Source: Actinomycetes bacterium (GTDB taxonomy: Bacteria; Actinomycetota; Actinomycetes; Propionibacteriales; Propionibacteriaceae). Taken from it: a DNA stretch of 64,000 bases. This document shows positions 33,796 through 43,223 of this stretch, piece after piece. Under the pieces are notes generated by a model that did not search any database, was not told the origin of the DNA, and was given only the letters and a program-made list of their open reading frames with translations. Each line of letters begins with the position of its first letter. Position 1 is the first letter of the stretch. The stretch spans positions 62,001-126,000 of the forward strand of contig JAEWOI010000035.1 of the NCBI GenBank assembly GCA_023460935.1, given 5' to 3'. A program made the translations under genes and the position numbers.

Positions 33796-35022
33796 ATGGT
33801 CCAGAAAGTAGCTCTGCTCACCGCCGGCGGGTTCGCCCCGTGCCTTTCGTCCGCCATCGGCGGACTGATCGAGCGCTACACCCGGCTGGCGCCGGAGGTG
33901 GAGATCATCGCCTACAAGAACGGCTACCAGGGCCTGCTGACCGGCGACTACTTCGCCATCACCCCGGTGGTGCGGGAGAAGGCCGCCCTGCTGCACCGTT
34001 ACGGCGGCTCCCCGATCGGCAACTCCCGGGTGAAGCTGACCAACGCGAAGGACCTGGTCAAGCGCGGGCTCGTGGCCGAGGGCCAGAACCCGCTGCAGGT
34101 CGCGGCCGACCGGCTCGTCGCGGACGGTGTGGACGTGCTGCACACCATCGGCGGTGACGACACCAACACCACCGCGGCCGACCTGGCCGCCTACCTCGCC
34201 GACCACGACTACGGCCTCACCGTGGTGGGGCTGCCGAAGACGATCGACAACGACGTGGTGCCGATCAAGCAGTCCCTCGGTGCCGACACCGCGGCCGAGA
34301 TGGGCGCCCGCTTCTCCAAGAACGTGCTGGCCGAGCACAACGCCGGCACCCGCATCCTGCTGATCCACGAGGTGATGGGCCGCAACTGCGGCTGGCTGAC
34401 CGCCGCCACCGCGGCGAAGTACCACGAGTGGGTCGAGGGTGCCGAGTGGCTGCCGGAGATCGGCCTGGCCAAGGAGGCCTGGGACGTGCACGCGATCTTC
34501 CTGCCCGAGGCCGTGATCGACATCAAGGCCGAGGCCGAGCGGTTGATCAAGGTGATGGACGAGGTCGGCTGCGTCAACATCTTCCTCTCCGAGGGCGCCG
34601 GGATCGCCGACATCGTCGCCGAGATGGAGAAGGCCGGCCAGGAGGTGGCCCGGGACGCGTTCGGGCACATCCGGCTGGAGCGGATCAACCCCGGCCAGTG
34701 GTTCGGCAAGCAGTTCGCCCACATGCTCAAGGCCGAGAAGGTCCTGGTGCAGAAGTCGGGCTACTACTCCCGCTCGGCCGCCGCCAACGAGTTCGACCTT
34801 GCGCTGATCAAGTCGATGACCGACCTCGCCGTGGACGCAGCCCTGCGCGGCGAGCCCGGCGTGGTCGGCCACGACGAGGAGAACGGCGACGAGCTGGGCG
34901 TGATCGCGTTCGACCGGATCAAGGGCGGCAAGCCGTTCGACATCACCCAGCAGTGGTACCTCGACCTGCTCTCCGGCATCGGCCAGCCCGCCCCGGTGGC
35001 AGCAGCGCCGGCCGGGCACTGA
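33796..35022 (+). CDS. pfp: Pyrophosphate-dependent 6-phosphofructokinase
   Basis: 408 residues. GGDD at about 119-122 (in HTIGGDDTNT) has Asp where ATP-dependent enzymes have Gly, and PKTIDND (147-153) has the PPi-type Lys. The N-terminus (ALLTAGGFAPCLSSAI) closely resembles the Propionibacterium freudenreichii PPi-PFK. It interconverts fructose 6-phosphate and fructose 1,6-bisphosphate using PPi, reversible in glycolysis and gluconeogenesis. ATG at 33796 follows GGAAG. A hairpin element follows the gene. Confidence 0.93.
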   Translation: MVQKVALLTAGGFAPCLSSAIGGLIERYTRLAPEVEIIAYKNGYQGLLTGDYFAITPVVREKAALLHRYGGSPIGNSRVKLTNAKDLVKRGLVAEGQNPLQVAADRLVADGVDVLHTIGGDDTNTTAADLAAYLADHDYGLTVVGLPKTIDNDVVPIKQSLGADTAAEMGARFSKNVLAEHNAGTRILLIHEVMGRNCGWLTAATAAKYHEWVEGAEWLPEIGLAKEAWDVHAIFLPEAVIDIKAEAERLIKVMDEVGCVNIFLSEGAGIADIVAEMEKAGQEVARDAFGHIRLERINPGQWFGKQFAHMLKAEKVLVQKSGYYSRSAAANEFDLALIKSMTDLAVDAALRGEPGVVGHDEENGDELGVIAFDRIKGGKPFDITQQWYLDLLSGIGQPAPVAAAPAGH

Positions 35023-35032
35023 GCCTGGCGCA

Positions 35033-35107
35033 AAAGGAACCGTCCCCGATCGACCGCGGTTGATCGGGGACGGTTCCTTTCGCGCCACGGTGGCCGGGGA
35101 CGGTTCC
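35033..35107. repeat. REP-like hairpin carrying AAGGAACCGTCCCC
   Basis: Bases 35033-35051 and 35062-35080 are perfect 19-bp inverted complements with a 10-base loop. A further GGGGACGGTTCC copy at 35096-35107 abuts the aminotransferase stop. It sits between convergent genes, so it may act as a bidirectional terminator. A second locus with the same core is at 40291. Confidence 0.75.
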
Positions 35108-36264
35108 TATTCCGGTTCAACCCAGGCGACCAGGCGGTCCAGCGCCTCGTCCAGCTGGGCGGTGTCGCCGCAGAAGCTGAGCCGTAGCCACCGGCCGCCG
35201 TCGACCGGGTCGAAATCGATGCCCGGGGCCAGCGCGACGCCCGTGGCGGCCAGTGCTTCCGCGCACCAGCGACGGCTGTCCGTGGTCAGGTGGCCGACGT
35301 CGCACCAGGCGTAGAACGCGCCGTCCGGCGGGGCGAAGCTGGTGATGCCCAGCTCCGGCAGGCGGCGCAGCAGCAGGTCGCGGTTGCGCGCGTACCTGGC
35401 GACGTGGCCGTCGAGCTCGGCTCGGGCTTCCTGCGTGAACGCAGCCAGCGCTGCGGCCTGCGAGACCGCCGGCGCACAGATCGCGAGGTTGCTCTGCAGG
35501 AGCTCGACGGGGCGGCGCAGCGGCTCCGGAAGGCAGAGCCAGCCGACGCGCCAGCCGGTCATCGAGTGGTACTTGCTCACCGAGCCGAGCACCACCGCGT
35601 CCGCGCTGAACTGCCGCACGCCGGCGCAGGGCCGGTCATAGCTGATGCCGTGGTAGATCTCGTCGCTGAGCAGCAGGCAATCGTGCGCCGTGCACCAGGC
35701 CGCCAGTTCGGCCAGCTCGGCTGGCGCGATCACCGTCCCGGTCGGGTTGGACGGCGACGCGACGACCAGCCCGGCCGGCGGCTCGGGCAGCGCCTCCAGC
35801 ATCGCCACCGTCGGCTGGTAGCGGGTCTCCGGGCCCACCGGCAGGTCCACCACCCGGCAGCCGAGGCTGAGCAGGGCGTTGCGGTAGGCGGGATAGCCCG
35901 GACGGGTCATGGCGACAGCGTCGCCGGCGTCGAAGGCGGCCAGCACAGCGAGGGCGAAGCCGCCGGAGGACCCCGTGGTGACCACGACCTCCACCGGGTC
36001 GAGTTCCACCCCGTACCGCCGCAGGTGGTCGGCCGCGATGGCCCGGCGCAGCTCCGGCGTGCCGGGCGAGACCGTGTAGCCCAGCACCTGCCCGCCGACC
36101 GCTGCTGCGGCTGCCTCCCGCACCACCAGCGGCGCTGGGGTGGTGGGCTGCCCGACGCACAACAGGATGGCGTCACCATGGCTGGCGTGCCGGGCTGCGG
36201 CCGCCTTCGCCACCTCCATCACGTGGAAGGGCTCCACGCGGCCGCGGCCCGAGAGCCGGGTCAC
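35107..36264 (-). CDS. Class I/II pyridoxal phosphate aminotransferase
   Basis: 385 residues. TTGSSGGFALAVLAAFDAGD, VASPSNPTGTV, SDEIYHGISYD and the PLP lysine in GSVSKYHSMTGWRVGW are all intact, as in aspartate aminotransferase-like enzymes. The C-terminal RLSFCGDTAQLDEALDRL carries the substrate-carboxylate arginine. Substrate is not assignable. GTG at 36264 overlaps the stop of the upstream BrkB gene (GTGA), so the pair is coupled. Confidence 0.9.
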   Translation of the reverse strand: MTRLSGRGRVEPFHVMEVAKAAAARHASHGDAILLCVGQPTTPAPLVVREAAAAAVGGQVLGYTVSPGTPELRRAIAADHLRRYGVELDPVEVVVTTGSSGGFALAVLAAFDAGDAVAMTRPGYPAYRNALLSLGCRVVDLPVGPETRYQPTVAMLEALPEPPAGLVVASPSNPTGTVIAPAELAELAAWCTAHDCLLLSDEIYHGISYDRPCAGVRQFSADAVVLGSVSKYHSMTGWRVGWLCLPEPLRRPVELLQSNLAICAPAVSQAAALAAFTQEARAELDGHVARYARNRDLLLRRLPELGITSFAPPDGAFYAWCDVGHLTTDSRRWCAEALAATGVALAPGIDFDPVDGGRWLRLSFCGDTAQLDEALDRLVAWVEPE

Positions 36265-37355
36265 CTGCGCCGGCCGAACAGCGCACCGAGCAGCGCGGTC
36301 AGGACGGCGCCCAGCCCCAGGCCGGTCGCTGCGCCCACGGTGTAGCCGGTGCCCAGCCCGATGCCGAGCGAGCGCCGCGCGACCGCTGACGAGACGTACC
36401 GCTCCCCGGGACGGGCTTCGATCGGCTCTGCCGGGCCCGGGGCACCCACCAGCTCGACCTGTGGTTCCTCCGCGGGGGCCTCGGCCGTCGCCAGCCAGGC
36501 TGCGATGAACAGCAGCAGGGTGGCGAACAGGTTCAGGAACAGCATCAGCACGATCGTCGACCCGAACACAGCGGTGCTCAGGTTGTTGGAGAACATGCCG
36601 ATCAGGTAGCCGGTGAGCCCTTGCAGCACCAGGAGGCTCGCCGATCCGATGGCCGAACCGACCCAGGCGAGGTGGCTGGGCACCGGGTGCGGGCTGAACC
36701 AGCCGAACAGCATCCGGAACAGGCCGGCGCCGGCGGCGAACGCCACGATGAGGCTGACCAGCCGCAACAGCCAGGTCCACACCGGGGTGTCACCGAAGCC
36801 GAGCCAGTGCCCGATCGTGCCACCGAGGCTGCCCGCGACGGTGGCAGCGGCGAAGGTGGCCGCCACGCCGAACAGCATGCCGACCAGCCCGGCGAAGTTC
36901 GCCAGCACGTCCAGCGGCAGCACGAGTTGCCTGCCCGGGTCGTCCACGTCGTCGCGCATGAGCAGGCGCACCGAGCGCTTCAGGTTCCCCACCCAGCCCG
37001 AGCCCACCCAGATCGTGATCAGGAGGCCGAAGACGCCGATCGAGGCCCAGTTGTGCAGCGCGCCGGCGATCAGTTCGTACAGGCTGTCGGCGAGGCTCTC
37101 CGCGCCCCCGTTGCCGGCGGGCAGCAGGTCGCGCAGCCACGACTCGATCTCGCCGAGCGCCGCCGGCCGCAGGACGGTGAGCGTGAGGCCGAGGCCGGAG
37201 AACGCGAGCATCAGGATCGGCACCAGCGACAGCACCGAGAAGTAGGTGACCGCCGCGGCCAGCTGGGCACCTCCGCGGACGTTGAAGCGTTCGACCGCGC
37301 GCAGGATGTGGGCGACGAACGGCCTGGCGGAGAACTCCTGCCACCACTTCAACAT
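36261..37355 (-). CDS. YihY/BrkB family membrane protein
   Basis: 364 residues, six membrane segments in the YihY/BrkB pattern: GGAQLAAAVTYFSVLSLVPILML near residue 30 and GSTIVLMLFLNLFATLLLFIAAW near 270. After this come a soluble Glu/Pro-rich stretch and an unusual C-terminal Gly-rich hydrophobic segment (GIGLGTGYTVGAATGLGLGA). Often annotated as RNase BN in error; the role is unknown, perhaps transport. It lies 3 bp from gcvP on the same strand. Confidence 0.87.
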   Translation of the reverse strand: MLKWWQEFSARPFVAHILRAVERFNVRGGAQLAAAVTYFSVLSLVPILMLAFSGLGLTLTVLRPAALGEIESWLRDLLPAGNGGAESLADSLYELIAGALHNWASIGVFGLLITIWVGSGWVGNLKRSVRLLMRDDVDDPGRQLVLPLDVLANFAGLVGMLFGVAATFAAATVAGSLGGTIGHWLGFGDTPVWTWLLRLVSLIVAFAAGAGLFRMLFGWFSPHPVPSHLAWVGSAIGSASLLVLQGLTGYLIGMFSNNLSTAVFGSTIVLMLFLNLFATLLLFIAAWLATAEAPAEEPQVELVGAPGPAEPIEARPGERYVSSAVARRSLGIGLGTGYTVGAATGLGLGAVLTALLGALFGRRR

Positions 37356-37358
37356 CGG

Positions 37359-40226
37359 CTACCCCTCCTGGTTACCCGTCGCGTAGTCCGCCACCGGCGG
37401 GCAGGTGCAGACCAGGTTCCGGTCCCCGAAGGCCCCGTCGATCCGCCCCACCGGCGGCCAGTACTTGTCCCGCCCGCCCGAGCCCACCGGCCCGCGGCGC
37501 TGCCCCGCGGGGTGGACGGCCTCCTCCCGGCTGTACGGGTGCTGCCACTCGGCTGCCGTGATGCGCGACAGCGGGTGCGGCGCGTTGTGCAGAGGATTGT
37601 CATCAGCCGGCCACACTCCGGCGGCCACCCGGTCGGCCTCGTTCCGGATCGAGATCATCGCATCGCAGAAGCGGTCCAGCTCTGCCTTCGACTCCGATTC
37701 CGTGGGCTCGATCATCAGCGTGCCCGACACCGGGAAGCTCATCGTCGGCGCGTGGAAGCCGTAGTCGACCAGGCGTTTGGCCACGTCGTCCACGGTGACG
37801 CCGGTGCGCCGGGTCAGCTCGCGCAGGTCGATGATGCACTCGTGGGCCACCAGCCCGGCAGCACCGGTGTACAGCACCGGGTAGTGGTCGGCCAGGCGGT
37901 GCGCAACGTAGTTCGCCGCGAGGATGGCCGCCTGCGCTGCCGTGCGCAGCCCCGCTGCGCCCATCATCGCCATGAACGTCCAGGAGATGGGCAGCACGCC
38001 GGCCGAGCCGAACGGGGCAGCGCTCACCGGGCCGTAGCTGGTCGCCGGCCCGGCGCTCCCGACCAGCGGGTGGTTAGGCAGGTACGGCGCCAGGTGCTCG
38101 CGGACGGCGACCGGCCCGACCCCGGGGCCACCGCCGCCGTGCGGGATCGCGAACGTCTTGTGGAGGTTGAGGTGGCTCACGTCCGCGCCGAACCGGCCGG
38201 GACGGGCCAGGCCGAGCAGGGCATTGAGGTTCGCACCGTCGACGTATACCTGACCTCCAGCCTCGTGGACGAGGTCGCAGAGCTCGACGATGCCGTCCTC
38301 GAAGACGCCGTGGGTCGAAGGGTAGGTGACCATCACCGCTGCCAGCCGCCCGGCGTGCTCGCCGATCTTCGCGCGCAGGTCGGCGAGGTCAACCGAGCCG
38401 TCGCCAGCGGTGGCCACCACGACCACCCGCATTCCCGCCATCACGGCGGAGGCAGCGTTGGTGCCGTGCGCTGAGGCCGGGATCAGGCAGACCGTGCGTT
38501 CGGGCTCGCCGTTGGCGAGGTGGTACGAGCGGATCGCCATCAGCCCGGCGAACTCGCCCTGGCTGCCGGCGTTCGGCTGCAGGCTCACCCGGTCGTAACC
38601 GGTGACCTCTGCCAGCCACTCGCACAGCTGCCCGATCAATTCGGCGTAGCCGGTGGCGTCGGCTGCCGGCACGAACGGGTGCAGGCCGGCGAAGCCGGAG
38701 TAGCTGATCGGCTCCATGGCTGCGGCGGGGTTCAGCTTCAGCGTGCACGAACCCAGCGGGATCATGCCCTTGTCCAGCGCGAAGTCACGGTCGGCCAGCG
38801 TCCGCAGGTAGCGCATCAGCTCGGTCTCGCTGCGGTAGGCGGAGAACACCGGGTGGGTCAGGTAGTCGGAATCGCGGTGGTGGTCGCCCAGCCCCCCGCT
38901 GGCCGCGTCAGTCAGCTCCACGCCGAACGCCGCCGCCACCGCTGCGAGCGCATCCTCGGTGGCGTCCTCGCCGATGCTCACCCCAACGGTGTCACCGTCG
39001 ACGAGGCGCAGGTGCACCTCTGCCGACCTGGCCGCCGCCACGACCTGCTCCGCCCTTCCGGGCACGGTGACCGTCAACGTGTCGAAGAACGTGGTACCGG
39101 CCAGGTCGTGGCCGCCGGCCAGCAGCGCCGCCGCCAGCCTCCGGGTGCGCTGGTGGATCCGGTCAGCGATCGCAGCCAGCCCGTCCGGTCCGTGGTGCAC
39201 CGCGTAGCAGCTGGCAGCCACGGCCAGCAGCACCTGGGCCGTGCAGATGTTGGAGGTGGCCTTCTCCCTGCGGATGTGCTGCTCACGGGTCTGCAGGGCC
39301 AGCCGGAAGGCCGGCACCCCGTCCGCGTCGCGGCTGAGCCCCACCACTCGCCCCGGCAGCTGGCGCTCCAGCCCGGAGCGGACGGCGATGTAGCCGGCGT
39401 GCGGCCCGCCGTAGAACAGCGGCACCCCGAAGCGCTGGGCCGAGCCCACCGCGATGTCGGCTCCCCACGAGGCGGCAGAGCCGATCAGGGTCAGCGCGAG
39501 CAGGTCGCAGGCTGCGATCAGCTGCGCGCCGGTGGCATGCGCAGCCTCGGCGAGCGAAACCAGCTCGGCAGCACTCGGCAGCACGCCGTCGGCGCCCGGC
39601 ACCTGCACCACGACGGCGAAGGGACGGTGCTCCCCCACCGTCGCGACCAGGTCGGCACCGCCCTCGACCACCTCGACGCCGGTAGCAGCGCACCGGGTGC
39701 GGAGGACGGCGAGGCTCTGCGGCAGCAGGTTGAGGTCGACCACGACGCAACCGTCGGTGCGGGCTACCCTGCGGGCGACGGCCACAGCCTCCGCCACGGC
39801 CGTGGCCTCGTCCAGCAGGCTGGCCCCGGCCACCGGCAGCCCGGTCAGGTCGGTGATCATCGTCTGGAAGTTCGCCAGTGCCTCCAGCCGGCCCTGGCTG
39901 ATCTCGGGCTGGTACGGGGTGTAGGCGGTGTACCAGGCGGGGTTCTCCAGCACCATCCTGCGAATCACCGGCGGGGTGACGGTGCCGGAGTAGCCGAGCC
40001 CGATCATCGCGGTGCCGGGGACGTTGCGGGCCGCCAGCGCGGCGAGCCGGCGCTGCGCCTCGGCCTCGCTCAGTGCTGGCGGCAGCTGCAGCGGCTCGGT
40101 CAGCCGGATGCCGGCCGGGACGGCGGCGTCGGTGAGGTCCTCAAGGCTGGCGTAGCCGAGTTCGGCGAGCATCTGCTGCTGGTCGGACCCGGAAACGCCC
40201 AGGTGGCGTTGGGTGAAGTCGTCCAT
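37359..40226 (-). CDS. gcvP: Glycine dehydrogenase (decarboxylating), P-protein
   Basis: 955 residues, the full single-chain form. The N-terminal FTQRHLG...[17 protein letters not shown] and the C-terminal [20 protein letters not shown] with the PLP lysine are conserved. It decarboxylates glycine and passes aminomethyl to lipoyl-GcvH. ATG at 40226 is the normal start; the frame remains open upstream through spacer. No glycine riboswitch is visible upstream. gcvH is 2.5 kb away on the same strand; gcvT is not in the window. Confidence 0.95.
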   Translation of the reverse strand: MDDFTQRHLGVSGSDQQQMLAELGYASLEDLTDAAVPAGIRLTEPLQLPPALSEAEAQRRLAALAARNVPGTAMIGLGYSGTVTPPVIRRMVLENPAWYTAYTPYQPEISQGRLEALANFQTMITDLTGLPVAGASLLDEATAVAEAVAVARRVARTDGCVVVDLNLLPQSLAVLRTRCAATGVEVVEGGADLVATVGEHRPFAVVVQVPGADGVLPSAAELVSLAEAAHATGAQLIAACDLLALTLIGSAASWGADIAVGSAQRFGVPLFYGGPHAGYIAVRSGLERQLPGRVVGLSRDADGVPAFRLALQTREQHIRREKATSNICTAQVLLAVAASCYAVHHGPDGLAAIADRIHQRTRRLAAALLAGGHDLAGTTFFDTLTVTVPGRAEQVVAAARSAEVHLRLVDGDTVGVSIGEDATEDALAAVAAAFGVELTDAASGGLGDHHRDSDYLTHPVFSAYRSETELMRYLRTLADRDFALDKGMIPLGSCTLKLNPAAAMEPISYSGFAGLHPFVPAADATGYAELIGQLCEWLAEVTGYDRVSLQPNAGSQGEFAGLMAIRSYHLANGEPERTVCLIPASAHGTNAASAVMAGMRVVVVATAGDGSVDLADLRAKIGEHAGRLAAVMVTYPSTHGVFEDGIVELCDLVHEAGGQVYVDGANLNALLGLARPGRFGADVSHLNLHKTFAIPHGGGGPGVGPVAVREHLAPYLPNHPLVGSAGPATSYGPVSAAPFGSAGVLPISWTFMAMMGAAGLRTAAQAAILAANYVAHRLADHYPVLYTGAAGLVAHECIIDLRELTRRTGVTVDDVAKRLVDYGFHAPTMSFPVSGTLMIEPTESESKAELDRFCDAMISIRNEADRVAAGVWPADDNPLHNAPHPLSRITAAEWQHPYSREEAVHPAGQRRGPVGSGGRDKYWPPVGRIDGAFGDRNLVCTCPPVADYATGNQEG

Positions 40227-40290
40227 GGCAGGCACAAACCTACCGCCAGCCACGCCGCTGGAGCGGCAGCGCCCGTTCCAGGGATGGCCC

Positions 40291-40327
40291 AAAAGGAACC
40301 GTCCCCGGCGCGCCGGATCCGGGGACG
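40291..40327. repeat. Second REP-like AAAAGGAACCGTCCCC element
   Basis: The same core as at 35032-35047, followed by a 9-bp hairpin (CGTCCCCGG at 40300-40308 with CCGGGGACG at 40319-40327). It lies between the merR stop and gcvP start on the minus strand and could terminate the merR transcript. Confidence 0.65.
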
Positions 40328-40336
40328 CTGCGGTGG

Positions 40337-40885
40337 TCAGCCGGCGGCGCGGGCGCGGCGGCGCAGGGACAGCTCGTCGTCGTGCGCCGGCTCCTCCGCG
40401 CGTTCGGCCGGCAGTTCCTGCAGCGTGCCCTCGATGTCGCGCCAGACCCCGCCGAGGGCGATCCCGAACATCCCCTGGCCGCCCTTGAGGAGGTCGACCA
40501 CCTGGTCGTCGGAGGTGCACTCGTACACCGAGACGCCATCGCTCATCAGGGTCACCTCGGTGAGGTCCTGCACTCCCCTGGCGCGAAGGTGGTCGATCGC
40601 GGTGCGGATCTGCTGCAGCGAGATGCCGGCGTCGATCAGCCGCTTGATCACCTTGAGGATCAGCAGGTCGCGGAAGCTGTACAGCCGCTGGGTGCCCGAG
40701 CCGCCGGCGGGACGGATCTCCGGCACGACCAGGCCCGTGCGGGCCCAGTAGTCGAGCTGGCGGTAGGTGATGTCGGCCGCGCGGCAGGCCACCGGGCCAC
40801 GGAAGCCGAGGTCGTCGGGCAGCGGCGAGAAGTCGCCGTCGAACAGCAGGTCCTGGGCCGGCGGCACCTGGTGCTCAGCGTTCAT
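40337..40885 (-). CDS. MerR family regulator, Rv1830-like
   Basis: 182 residues. The winged HTH spans about 30-100 ([20 protein letters not shown] ... [21 protein letters not shown]). The C-terminal region has [27 protein letters not shown], conserved in the actinobacterial Rv1830 group. By position it corresponds to the third gene of the garA/ftsR/BFN/merR series in mycobacteria. ATG at 40885 has GGAC nearby. Targets unknown. Confidence 0.85.
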   Translation of the reverse strand: MNAEHQVPPAQDLLFDGDFSPLPDDLGFRGPVACRAADITYRQLDYWARTGLVVPEIRPAGGSGTQRLYSFRDLLILKVIKRLIDAGISLQQIRTAIDHLRARGVQDLTEVTLMSDGVSVYECTSDDQVVDLLKGGQGMFGIALGGVWRDIEGTLQELPAERAEEPAHDDELSLRRRARAAG

Positions 40886-41009
40886 GTCCTGCCTCGTTTC
40901 GTGCTGCGGAATCACCTCGTTGGGATTACGACGGTAATCCGCTTCGAACGCGCGGGTCAACGACACGCCGCTGCTCCCAGTTCCCGCAGGATGAGTCTGA
41001 ACCGCTACC

Positions 41010-41519
41010 TCAGGGTTTTCCCTCGTCCCCGGTGAAGTCCTCCGGCGTAACCGTGTCGAGGAACTCCCGGAAGCGCTCCACCTCGTCATCTGGCTGGTCC
41101 TCACCGGGGGCCAGGTCGGCGATCTCCTCCGCGGAGTCCACCCCGACGGCGTCGAGCAGCTCCTCCGCACACTGGATCGGGCAGCCGACCCGCAGCGCGA
41201 GGGCGATCGCGTCGCTGGCCCGCGCCGGCATGGTGTGGCTCTCGAAGACCAGCTCGGCGAAGAACTGCCCGTCGTCGAAGGCCGTGATCTGGGCTGCCAG
41301 CATCGGTTCCGGCGCCGCCTCGGCCAGCTCCGCTGCCAGGTCGTGGATCGTCGGGCGCAGCGGGTCGGGATCCTCGGTGGCCCCGAAGATCGCCGATGCG
41401 CCGCCGTGGCTGGTCCAGATGGGCAGCAGCCGTTCGGCACCGCCGACCTCGGCGAGCACCACCAGCGGCGGCGCCTCGGAGGTGGAGACCCGGATCTCGA
41501 TCACCCTGACTTCGCGCAC
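41010..41519 (-). CDS. Bifunctional nuclease domain protein
   Basis: 169 residues, DUF151/BFN family: VLAEVGGAERLLPIWTSHGGA and AAQITAFDDGQFFAELVFES, then SDAIALALRVGCPIQCAEELLDAVGV. Plant BFN proteins have DNase and RNase activity; bacterial members such as Rv1829 are uncharacterised. It sits between the two MerR genes exactly as in mycobacteria. The C-terminus is acidic (DQPDDEVERFREFLDTVTPEDF). Confidence 0.9.
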   Translation of the reverse strand: MREVRVIEIRVSTSEAPPLVVLAEVGGAERLLPIWTSHGGASAIFGATEDPDPLRPTIHDLAAELAEAAPEPMLAAQITAFDDGQFFAELVFESHTMPARASDAIALALRVGCPIQCAEELLDAVGVDSAEEIADLAPGEDQPDDEVERFREFLDTVTPEDFTGDEGKP

Positions 41520-41526
41520 GTCGGCC

Positions 41527-42225
41527 TCACTGGGGCAGCTGGCTGCGCATCAGCGCGGCATGGGCGTGCAGCACCAGCTGCATCACCTCCGCCGGCAGCG
41601 CACGGGCGGACGGATTGCGCCGCAGGTGCGGGGCGACGGCCTGCTCGATCAGGCCCACCTCGCGTTCCGCGGCCTGCTTGACCACCCTCAGGTGCCTGGC
41701 GTCCATGCCGAAGGCGGCCAGCTTGCGGGACACGACCGCCACCGTCAGCGCGTCGCGGCCGTAGTAGATCGTGCCCCTGCGGGGCTGGACGAGCTGGTGC
41801 TTCTCCAGCTCGCTGAGCGCGGATTCGCTCAGGCCGCTCAGCTCCAGCAGCTCACGGCGCGTGACCCGGATCGCGCGTTTGGGGGCACGGGCCTGTGGGG
41901 CGAGGTTCTGCGCCGCCTCGGCGGACTCGGTGCCTGGCGTGGCGCGGGGGTTGCCAAGGGCTGGTGGCTCCTGGCCGCGGTCCATCATCTCCAGGTGCTC
42001 GCGAATCACCTTCAGCGGCAGGTAGTGGTTCTTCTGCACGTCGAGGATGTAGCGCAACCTCTCGATGTCGGACTCGGCGTAGCGCCGATAGCCGGAAGGC
42101 GCCCGTTCGGGTGAGATCAGCCCCTCGGACTCAAGGAACCGGATCTTGGAGATCGACACGTCCTCGAAGTCGGGCTTCAACACCGCGAGCACCTGGCCAA
42201 TGCTGCGAAGCCCGATCGCCATCAC
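41527..42225 (-). CDS. ftsR: MerR family regulator FtsR-like
   Basis: 232 residues. SIGQVLAVLKPDFEDVSISKIRFLESEGLISPERAPSGYRRYAESDIERL is the conserved N-terminal wHTH of the Rv1828/FtsR group. The C-terminal domain (TRRELLELSGLSESALSELEKHQLV) is a second HTH-like fold. In Corynebacterium FtsR activates ftsZ. The GTG at 42225 overlaps the FHA gene's stop (GTGA); ATG at 42222 is the alternative start. Assignment rests on sequence and on synteny. Confidence 0.85.
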   Translation of the reverse strand: MMAIGLRSIGQVLAVLKPDFEDVSISKIRFLESEGLISPERAPSGYRRYAESDIERLRYILDVQKNHYLPLKVIREHLEMMDRGQEPPALGNPRATPGTESAEAAQNLAPQARAPKRAIRVTRRELLELSGLSESALSELEKHQLVQPRRGTIYYGRDALTVAVVSRKLAAFGMDARHLRVVKQAAEREVGLIEQAVAPHLRRNPSARALPAEVMQLVLHAHAALMRSQLPQ

Positions 42226-42704
42226 TCCTGCCCGGCGAAGAACACCATGCGGAACTTCCCGATCTGCACCTCGTCACCGCGGCGGAGGGCCACTTCGCCG
42301 TCGATCAGGGCGCGGTTGACGTAGGTGCCGTTGAGGCTGTTCTCGTCGCTGACCCAGACCAGGCCGTCCCTTCGGGTGAACCGGGCGTGGTGGCGCGAGA
42401 CCGTGATGTCGTCGAGGAAGATGTCGCAGCGCGGGTGCCGGCCGGCGGTGATCACGTCGGCATCGATCAGGTAGCGCGCGCCGGCCTGGGTGCCGCGCAC
42501 CACGAGCAGCAGCGCCGAGCCAGCAGGCAGCGCATCGATCGCTGCGGCGTCGTCGGCGTTCAGGTCCTCCGGCTTGAACTCCTCGACCACTGGCGGGATC
42601 ACCCTGGTGGTGTCGCCGGAGAGCTTGGCCAAGCTCGCACCGCAGTGCGGGCAGAAGTTGGCGGCCTCGGTCAATTCATGGCCGCACGCGGGGCAATGCA
42701 TCAT
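42222..42704 (-). CDS. garA: GarA/OdhI-like FHA protein with N-terminal zinc ribbon
   Basis: 160 residues. Residues 4-21 form a C-x2-C...C-x2-C zinc ribbon (CPACG ... CPHCG). SGDTTRV follows (Thr32-Thr33), matching the TT phospho-acceptor of GarA/OdhI (ETTSV). The FHA domain (about 75-150) has AGRHPRCDIFLDD, SRHHARF and NSLNGTYVN, and ends DEVQIGKFRMVFF, as in GarA. GarA inhibits 2-oxoglutarate dehydrogenase and activates glutamate synthase until phosphorylated by PknB/PknG. ATG 42701 is an alternative start. Confidence 0.88.
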   Translation of the reverse strand: MMHCPACGHELTEAANFCPHCGASLAKLSGDTTRVIPPVVEEFKPEDLNADDAAAIDALPAGSALLLVVRGTQAGARYLIDADVITAGRHPRCDIFLDDITVSRHHARFTRRDGLVWVSDENSLNGTYVNRALIDGEVALRRGDEVQIGKFRMVFFAGQE

Positions 42705-42775
42705 CACGAACACCCTTTCGTGCCTGACTGCGAGCCCTCCCCCGCTGCAGGCTCAACTACAGCTTGACGTTCAGC

Positions 42776-43156
42776 CTAGCCCGAGACGACCTGGCTGTAC
42801 GCGTCAGCGTCCAGAAGATCCTCGATCTCTCCTGCCTCGGAGAGCTCGAGCTCGAAGATCCAACCGTCACCGTAAGGATCAGAGTTGATGGTCTCGGGCG
42901 AATCGTTGAGCAGGTCGTTCACCGCGGTCACCACGCCGGTGGCCGGCGAGTACACGTCCGAGACGCTCTTGGTCGACTCGACCTCGGCGCAGGCGTCGTC
43001 CGCTGCGATCTCCTCGCCGACCTGCGGCAGCGAGACGTAGACGACGTCGCCGAGGGCGTCGGCCGCATAGTCGGTGATCCCGACGCGGACGGTGTTGCCC
43101 GCGCCCTGGCGGACCCACTCGTGCTTGCTGGTGTAACGCAGATCATCGGGGAACAC
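42776..43156 (-). CDS. gcvH: Glycine cleavage system H protein
   Basis: 126 residues. YTSKHEWVR, GITDYAADALGDVVYVSLP and the lipoyl-attachment Lys63 in EVESTKSVSDVYSP are diagnostic. It carries the aminomethyl group between GcvP and GcvT and is re-oxidised by Lpd. GTG at 43156 follows AAGGAGTG by seven bases, so it is preferred over the longer frame. The gene lies immediately upstream of garA, as gcvH does in mycobacteria. Confidence 0.95.
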   Translation of the reverse strand: MFPDDLRYTSKHEWVRQGAGNTVRVGITDYAADALGDVVYVSLPQVGEEIAADDACAEVESTKSVSDVYSPATGVVTAVNDLLNDSPETINSDPYGDGWIFELELSEAGEIEDLLDADAYSQVVSG

Positions 43157-43223
43157 GAACGCACTCCTTCCGGCAGCGCCGCTGCCGTGTCGACTTCGCG
43201 ACAACAGTATCGTCCCGGCAGCC

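Noticed and set aside
40227..40330. Glycine riboswitch before gcvP
   Set aside because: The short upstream region lacks the conserved glycine aptamer cores and is occupied by a REP-like hairpin.
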